From Rhyzopertha dominica (lineage: Eukaryota; Arthropoda; Insecta; Coleoptera; Bostrichidae), in assembly GCA_025024175.1 (NCBI GenBank), contig QCXZ01000138.1, positions 4,402,002 through 4,466,001 of the forward strand: a DNA stretch of 64,000 nucleotides, given 5' to 3'. Shown here piece by piece: positions 58,334 to 64,000 of this stretch. Under the pieces are notes generated by a model. That model saw only the letters and a program-made list of their open reading frames with translations. It was not told the DNA's origin and did no database searches. Each line of letters opens with the position of its first letter. Position 1 is the first letter of the stretch. A program made the translations under genes and the position numbers.

Positions 58334-59367
58334 CAGTGATGGGCGTTTACGCGTAAATTACAATTTTCTACGTTACACGCGTAGAAAACGTAGATAAAGC
58401 ACTTTGGCGTAGATTTGTAGTAGAAAAGACGAGTATATTATGACTAAAATGTATCAGGTACACGCTAAACCTAAGCGTAAATTATTTTGTTTTGAATTTT
58501 CCTGTCTTGTTGGTTTCTACATGCGTTAAATTCCTTAAAATATTTAAGATTTAATAAAGTTTTTTTAATATCTACATATATTACAAACTTACACAACATA
58601 TTTTAGTAAGTCATCATGACATTCAAGCGGTTTCCTTGCTTCTTTAGGATATAAAACATGAGTGTCAAAGTCTTTCCTTCGATGACCGTATTAGGCATAT
58701 TCCTAAGAAGCCTATTTTTACATGCTACTGAATTCGGAACCGCATGCTTGTTGATATATCTCCAAAGAAACTACCACTTGCTCCTTGCTGTTCTAGATCA
58801 ATGTGCCTAGATCAGCAAATAGAAGTGCTTGTATACCCTGTCAATATAGCACAATAAAATTGACCTACGATTAAAAAGGTTGCTACAAAAGAACAATGGT
58901 GGCATATGAAATTGCCTGTCTATATCATTTTATAAAGAGGAAAAACAAATAAAATCACCATTTACAATCATGGAGGAATCCATTTGACCGATCCAGGTCT
59001 CCAAAGTGACTATGACGACACGCTTGCCCTGCTTAGTCTGGTTTTCTGGCTCTAATTAACATATGCCCAATTGCCCAAACAAATTATTATTGTTTATACA
59101 TTTATCTAGTTAACTTAATTAAAACAGGGTAGTATTTCGCTTAGATGGCAAGGAGTAAAAATAGTAATAAAATACAAAATAATATTGACATTTCGGGCGT
59201 TTTGAACACTACTGAAGATGAACGCCATTAGAAAACTAAATATTTCAATATTTCTGTTTATCTACGCAATGATATTTTCTACAGTAGACTTTCGAGGTAG
59301 AATATTACACAGTTTACGCGTAGATAATAGGGTAATCTACATGGCGTATTTTACGCGCCCATCACTG
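58334..59367. mobile_element. non-autonomous hAT element, 1034 bases
   Basis: Same family as 52503-53215. Ends CAGTGATGGGCGTTTACGCG and GCGCCCATCACTG are flanked exactly by AAAGAAAG (58326-58333 and 59368-59375). No transposase. It is longer than the other copy, so one of them has an internal deletion. Confidence 0.9.
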
Positions 59368-59375
59368 AAAGAAAG

Positions 59376-60984
59376 TTATGATCCCCGGTATCAAAACGTT
59401 TCGCAAAATTTGTGCAAACCAGATCGATCTGTTTTTCCGGACCAAGTGAATCAGACACATATTCCACAAAGCTGCACAGATTGCTGACCGTTGATCTGCC
59501 CCTATAAGACTCATGCTAACATAATGACATATTTTGCAGGATCTGACAGAAATTGTTTGCATATGTAACAGATTTAAACGCCTTTGCAAAGCCAGACAAG
59601 GTCTCTAATTATTAACAAGGAGTTCGTTAAAATATAATCTTACTTTTTCTAACTAGTTGTAGTGCATTACGGTGATTTCTGGTAAATTACTGTTTATCTA
59701 CAAAGAACAACCCTCATAACGTATCTAAGAATGCTGTTGACCATGCTGAAGCTGAACAGAAGCAGATAACAATTTCAACAATTAATTACCTTGCGTTATT
59801 TGTTCTCGAACCCCCACAAGCTGATTTGCAGTTAATGACGTTCAACAGCAAGGAGAATAAAAATACTCCCTAAATTGAGTTTACAGCAGCCTAACGCTCC
59901 AGGAGGATTTCATTCGAATTCCGGGACATTTTTGTTAGTCTCTAAGGGAGTTTAACAGGGATCGTAAATTTAAAGCGAAAAGTTTACGGGCGCCTTTGCC
60001 AATTTGAATGGTGCGACACTGCAGGGAACAGTAAGCTGTGGATTCGTGGTTAAAAAGGAATATTACTCATTATTTATATTTGGCATTAGGAGAAAAAATC
60101 CGTTTAAAGGAAAATGCCTAATTATTATTATATAATCGTATGCCAACGGTGTCAATATCAGGTTTCACGAAGAACTATATTCTGTTTAGTTTATTATAAG
60201 TTTGACAGAACTGGAATACATTTAGGTTAAAGTTGTTGTCAATTCACATCCTATATATGACACCAAACTTTAATTTTAATAAAATAAATGTCTGAATTAG
60301 ATTTGACCGAAATTTTGCATCGTAACTTGAAGCCTAACACCTCTTTAGTGCTTCTCTCTTGATGTACTTAATAATAGACGTATTTGCCAAGTGATTGTGG
60401 AATTGTCGATGAATTTTTGTGGCTCCTATGTAGCGTTCCTTATGTGTATATGTCGTAGCCATATTGTAAAAGTAGGCGTTTTATGAAACACCTAAGCTTT
60501 TCGAAAATGACTGAGCTAAATGTAAAATGAAGCAATAAGTAGCTTCATTTCATATTTTAAAATGCCACCCTCAAACACTGTTATACAATAAGCCGACCTT
60601 AATCAGGCGCATTATAACAAGAACGCAAAACATAATTCTGACGAAGGTTTATGTGTTGACTTATTTATTCAAACACACGAAAATACATTATGTGTGTGCA
60701 CAATAGGAAATACAAGTTTTTAAAAAAATGTCACTTCATTCTGATAATGAAAACTTAGGTACCTGTTTAGGTACCTACCTATATTTAAACACAATAAAAA
60801 TACTTAGGTACGTATATCTAAAAAAGAAAATATTTTTCTAAACAATGCAAATTCTCATAAATACGATCAAAAATTTAGGAACCTGTTTACATAAGTTTCC
60901 ATTTAAACATACAATAAAAACACGTAACAGAATATAAACTATATATTCTCACTGATTAGTTTATAAACGGTTTTCCTTAATAGT
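59376..60984. other. no gene seen
   Basis: A patch at 59750-60050 is slightly GC-richer. 60700-60960 has several repeats of the type TAGGTACCT. No coding feature recognised. Confidence 0.45.
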
Positions 60985-61091
60985 AATAATTAATAATATA
61001 CGAGGGTGAATGCTTTCAGCGTCCATAATATTAAGATAATATTTTGTCGGATAGATCGCTGTCTCTTGAAAACACTGACAAAAAGGTAATA

Positions 61092-61131
61092 GTCTGACGT
61101 TTCGATTGCACCTGTAATCTTTGTCAAAGAC
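61092..61131 (-). ncRNA. hammerhead-like motif, minimal PLE-1, left
   Basis: As in PLE-1 but with one mismatch in stem II. Confidence 0.45.
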
Positions 61132-61307
61132 GAAGAACCTCAAAATTTGCCTGACACAAGTTCAAACAAAATTTTGAAAGTAAATAAACAAATCACCAAG
61201 GATGCGAGACGTCATAGAAACAACGTGCCAACCTGATAAAAACATCACCTACCTACTACTTTGAAAATTTTGTTTAAACTTGTGTCAGGCAAATTTTGAG
61301 GTTCTTC

Positions 61308-61347
61308 GTCTTTGACAAAGATTACAGGTGGAATCGAAACGTCAGGC
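61308..61347 (+). ncRNA. hammerhead-like motif, minimal PLE-1, right
   Basis: As in PLE-1. Stem I is GUCU with AGGC, where one pair is now a G-U wobble, and stem II has one mismatch. Confidence 0.45.
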
Positions 61348-61421
61348 TATTAATTTTTTGTCAGTGTTTTCAAGAGACAGCGATCTATCCGACAAAATAT
61401 TATCTTAAAATAATTAATAAT

Positions 61422-63270
61422 GCTTCTCTTGAAGCATATTATCCGTGTACTGATTACATAAAACTTTTTAAAACCAAACCATCTGTGCGCACTTATCAAA
61501 CTTTTCGGCCTTAGGAAAAATCCCCAGAAGCTTCTGCTTACGGATATTAAATTCGATATCATCGCACACTTATTTATCGTTGACTTTTAGAACCCGGCGA
61601 GCATCAAGTTGGCTAGGGCAAACTTTTGCTTTGAAAACACAATTTCAGCCGAAATGTACTTTCCTTGTAGAAATTTATCACCTCGCTCCTAGTTGGCAAT
61701 TTCACAGTTTTATTCTTGGTAGGTGGCAGTTTTTGTTCGCTTAGTTTATAACTTTGTTGGGTGCCTCTTGCGCTAAAGCCCTTTGTACAATAGGCAGCTT
61801 CAATCGTGTCAATCGATATCCTTTTCCGCCGAGCAAAAGTTTATAAAGCGTGCTCGGCGCCTTCTTTAATCTAGGGAGGTTTATTCGGATATCCAGCTGC
61901 CTGCGCACGATCCGATTCACCTTAATTATTTCTCTGTTGTGCTCGTACTGGGCGAGAAGTGACGCGTTTGGATACTGTGCATGTTATGTTCATCGATATT
62001 TACCTAAACAAGATTAACATTTTATTACTAAATATGTGTCCCATCAAGCTACTGATTACGATGTTTACATATATTTTTTTTAAATCGGAGCATTGCTATT
62101 ACTGCTTTTCAACAGTGACTTTCCACACAATTTATTATAACATTTAATTATTTTTAGTACTAGTCCAATTGATGCCTCAAATAGTAAACCACATTAGTGG
62201 AAAAGTAGATAGCGATGCCATCTATCAGCAATAAACTGTCATGATGACAATGCCACCTAGCTGACTTATCTGGATCTAAAATGCCCACGTGTTGCAATTA
62301 TGTAATAGTTACAATGTCAATAATAAATCTCCAGCCATTAAATCTTCAATTCGTTAATAAATTGAAGCAACTTCTGGATTGCGATAAATATTTTTTCTTG
62401 TCTTTTTCTTGATATATTTTATGTACTTGGTTTTGATTCCCCAGCAGACGTGTTAATTAAAAAAAGTTATCAAATTGCTTATGATTGACATCACATTTAA
62501 CGTATGTCTCTTCACAAAAATATTATTAGTATGGAAAAATCTGCTGTCTTTTAAAAATGACCAAACTAGACAAACATGCGTCATAGTTTTGAGACAAAAG
62601 CTACGTATCAAAATAAACAATCACTGATCAGTTGGCTGCCCCCCCCTCGGTATGCCTATGTACAGATCTTTTATTTTGTTCCAAATTTAATAACGATTAT
62701 TGTTGTTGTTAATATTGGGTATCATGTAGGTGCCATTTAGTATGCAGTTTTTGAAGAGATATGGGTGTACATGAACAAGTCGATTTGTGAAAGCAAGTTA
62801 CTTTGCTGACCGTGTAAGTACACTACATTTCACCAATGCTGTTGCAGTCTATATTTCGCTTAGTTTAACTAACTCGCATTCTAGTTCTTCTTGAAAAGCA
62901 GCATTGTTGTAACTCGCGATGGTTTATTAATAAACGTTTAATACACGAATACGAAAATAGCACTGTTCTTCATGGCAAAAGCACCTTAGAAACTTAGAGT
63001 TTAGTGCGGTAGTATAAAGACAACGATCGACGTTGTTCGCCATCGTTTTCTAACTTCTATTACGCCTCTAATCCAGAATACTAAACAGACGAAAAAGTTT
63101 ACTATTGAATGAGTATAAATTTAAATATTTCATTATTGCGGGAAAAACCCACGCATCACTCGATCCAATACAAAGATATTGCCTCTGCAGTAAAGGGACC
63201 CTCCGTCCCTGCATGAATAATTCCTAAACGCCGTAATGGTAAAATACTAAACAGCCGCCCTTTCTTCCAG
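61422..63270. other. upstream region of the receptor gene, no other gene seen
   Basis: AT-rich to about 63150, then rising in GC toward the exon. A C-rich string at 62637-62665 resembles the end of the element at 28655-28934. No TATA box can be assigned with confidence. Confidence 0.45.
62204..62278 (-). repeat. diverged fragment of the SINE-like repeat
   Basis: On the minus strand, GCTAGGTGGCATTGTCATCA and GATAGATGGCAT match the 3' half of the copies at 48.4 and 48.9 kb in the same order and spacing. Confidence 0.6.
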
Positions 63271-63562
63271 ATGCCGGAACGTAAACCCGCAAAAGCCCCC
63301 AGGAGAAGAACATGATTCTATGCAGTCACATCACCCCGAAGTTCCACAAGGCAAAATACAAATAGATCTCCAATCTCTCGCCTTAACGCCCCGAAACGAA
63401 AGCAATAATTCCACGGAGAAAACATGTCCAGAGCCCTGCTGTTAATAATCGACCTCGACACCATATTCCGGATCCTCATTCGAATCCATCCACCCCTTCA
63501 GCACACATGATGGTCCCATCCGACGACATCCCCACCCAGTTCTAGAGTTCTAAAGCTCGAAA
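63271..63562 (+). promoter_or_regulatory. probable 5' untranslated sequence with upstream ORFs
   Basis: A pyrimidine-rich acceptor-like CCGCCCTTTCTTCCAG ends at 63270, so a spliced 5' exon could begin at 63271. A 14-residue upstream ORF opens there (63271-63315), and other upstream ATGs follow. An in-frame TAA at 63551-63553 lies just before the coding start. Confidence 0.4.
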
Positions 63563-63967
63563 ATGAACCTGCACCTCGTCCTGCTGATGATAGCGCAGTT
63601 GTTGTTGCCCTCCTCCAGAGGAATCGACCACGGCAGGCAGATGTTCTTCGCGATAGCGGCCGCGCCGAGCGGACAGGGCTACACCAAGGCGTTCAACAAG
63701 ACCCTGGTGAACATCACCCAGATGTACCTGCCGAGGAGCGCGGGCAAGCTGGAGACGCTCGCGATCGAGCTGCCGGAGAACGGAAGCTTCAGCGCCAAGC
63801 TGCTGGTGACGTTGTGCGAGAAGTTCGAGGGGAAGCACGTGGTTGCCGTCTTGATCGTTGGGGACTCGCCGGCGGCTTTCACCGTGTCGCTGGCCGCGAG
63901 GCACTCCTCGATTCCTGTTCTGTGGGCGAGGGGCCACAGCGGATTCCTGCCGGGTTTCAGAACTTTG
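63563..63967 (+). CDS. NMDA-type ionotropic glutamate receptor subunit-like, first coding exon (partial gene)
   Basis: This exon encodes 135 residues and ends in phase 0 at the donor TTG|GTGAGT. Residues 1-20 (MNLHLVLLMIAQLLLPSSRG) form a signal peptide. The rest resembles the start of the amino-terminal, periplasmic-binding-like domain of ionotropic glutamate receptors. LLVTLCEKFEGKHVVAVLIV (80-99), then AARHSSIPVLWARG (111-124), fits the alternating strand-helix pattern of the GluN2-type lobe best. N45, N50 and N73 are N-glycosylation sequons. In insects such a subunit would act with Nmdar1 as a glutamate-gated cation channel at synapses. The start is supported by the upstream in-frame stop and an A at -3. 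The exon is far GC-richer than its surroundings. Ligand-binding and membrane segments lie outside the window. Other ionotropic receptor subunits are not excluded, so no symbol is given. Confidence 0.65.
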
Positions 63968-64000
63968 GTGAGTTGTTATGTTTTAACTGTATTTTGCGGT
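63968..64000 (+). other. start of the first coding intron
   Basis: GTGAGT at 63968 matches the metazoan donor consensus, and the following sequence turns AT-rich. Confidence 0.75.

Larger units (their letters stand above)
60998..61408. mobile_element. minimal PLE-1: two inverted termini, 13-base duplication
   Basis: A minus-oriented terminus (61001-61215) and a plus-oriented one (61262-61408) match the ends of PLE-1, with no ORF between them. AATAATTAATAAT flanks the unit at 60985-60997 and 61409-61421. The target is low-complexity, so the duplication is somewhat less certain than at 54.2 kb. Confidence 0.75.

Noticed and set aside
63542..63937. 131-codon minus-strand frame opposite the receptor exon
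   Set aside because: It is the shadow of the GC-rich plus-strand exon, which has a signal peptide, an upstream stop and a splice donor.
1..64000. CRISPR array, bacterial operon or integrated virus
   Set aside because: No regularly spaced repeats, no operon-like coding density and no viral gene set. All reverse transcriptase traces fit LINEs or Penelope-like elements.

Overview
The window is nuclear DNA from an arthropod, most likely an insect. It is AT-rich and gene-poor, and it carries spliceosomal intron signals and insect-type transposable elements: mariners of the DD41D spacing, Jockey-like LINEs, hAT and Tc1-like fragments, and above all Penelope-like elements (PLEs). No bacterial, organellar or viral gene organisation is visible. 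Nothing was searched against a database, so family names rest on motifs read from the sequence.

The only convincing host gene is at the right edge. A GC-rich first coding exon (63563-63967, + strand) has a signal peptide and an N-terminal domain resembling NMDA-type ionotropic glutamate receptors, and it ends at a clean splice donor. Nearly everything to its left is non-coding sequence and transposon debris.

Layout: 1-7.4 kb is mostly featureless apart from a LINE scrap, a hAT-like end and an isolated PLE motif. 7.8-9.7 kb holds a decayed LINE on the minus strand. 8872-15348 and 15449-21929 are near-identical 6.5 kb blocks that abut a gap of exactly 100 N. The end of the left contig repeats the start of the right one, so this is probably an unmerged contig overlap rather than a real duplication. 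Each block holds a decayed DD41D mariner, a GC-rich unique stretch, and a second, deleted mariner into which a PLE has inserted. 22.5-23.7 kb is a Tc1/IS630-like transposase relic split by a foldback sequence. 24.8-25.9 and 33.6-34.6 kb are two copies of a second PLE family, the latter almost a perfect palindrome. 27.3 kb is a MITE. 30.3-32.1 kb is a nearly complete DD41D mariner. 36.9-38.8 kb is a LINE ending in an AAT-type microsatellite tail. 42.4-44.5 kb is a third PLE. 45.4-46.8 kb is a long-TIR element with only the DNA-binding part of a transposase. 48.4-49.0 kb carries two copies of a short SINE-like repeat with target-site duplications. 50.4-53.7 kb is a local duplication whose second copy is broken by a non-autonomous hAT element, with a longer relative at 58.3 kb. 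54.2 and 61.0 kb are minimal elements made only of two inverted PLE termini.

The most notable pattern is that the termini of all PLE families carry a hammerhead-ribozyme-like motif. It has a CUGANGA-type core, a stem II hairpin, GAAA, a short palindromic stem III, a cleavage triplet and a stem I that closes on itself. Stem I differs between copies in a compensated way. In one family core positions 3 and 8 have both changed so that their pairing is kept. All variants also have one extra A or U before stem II, which departs from the textbook fold.
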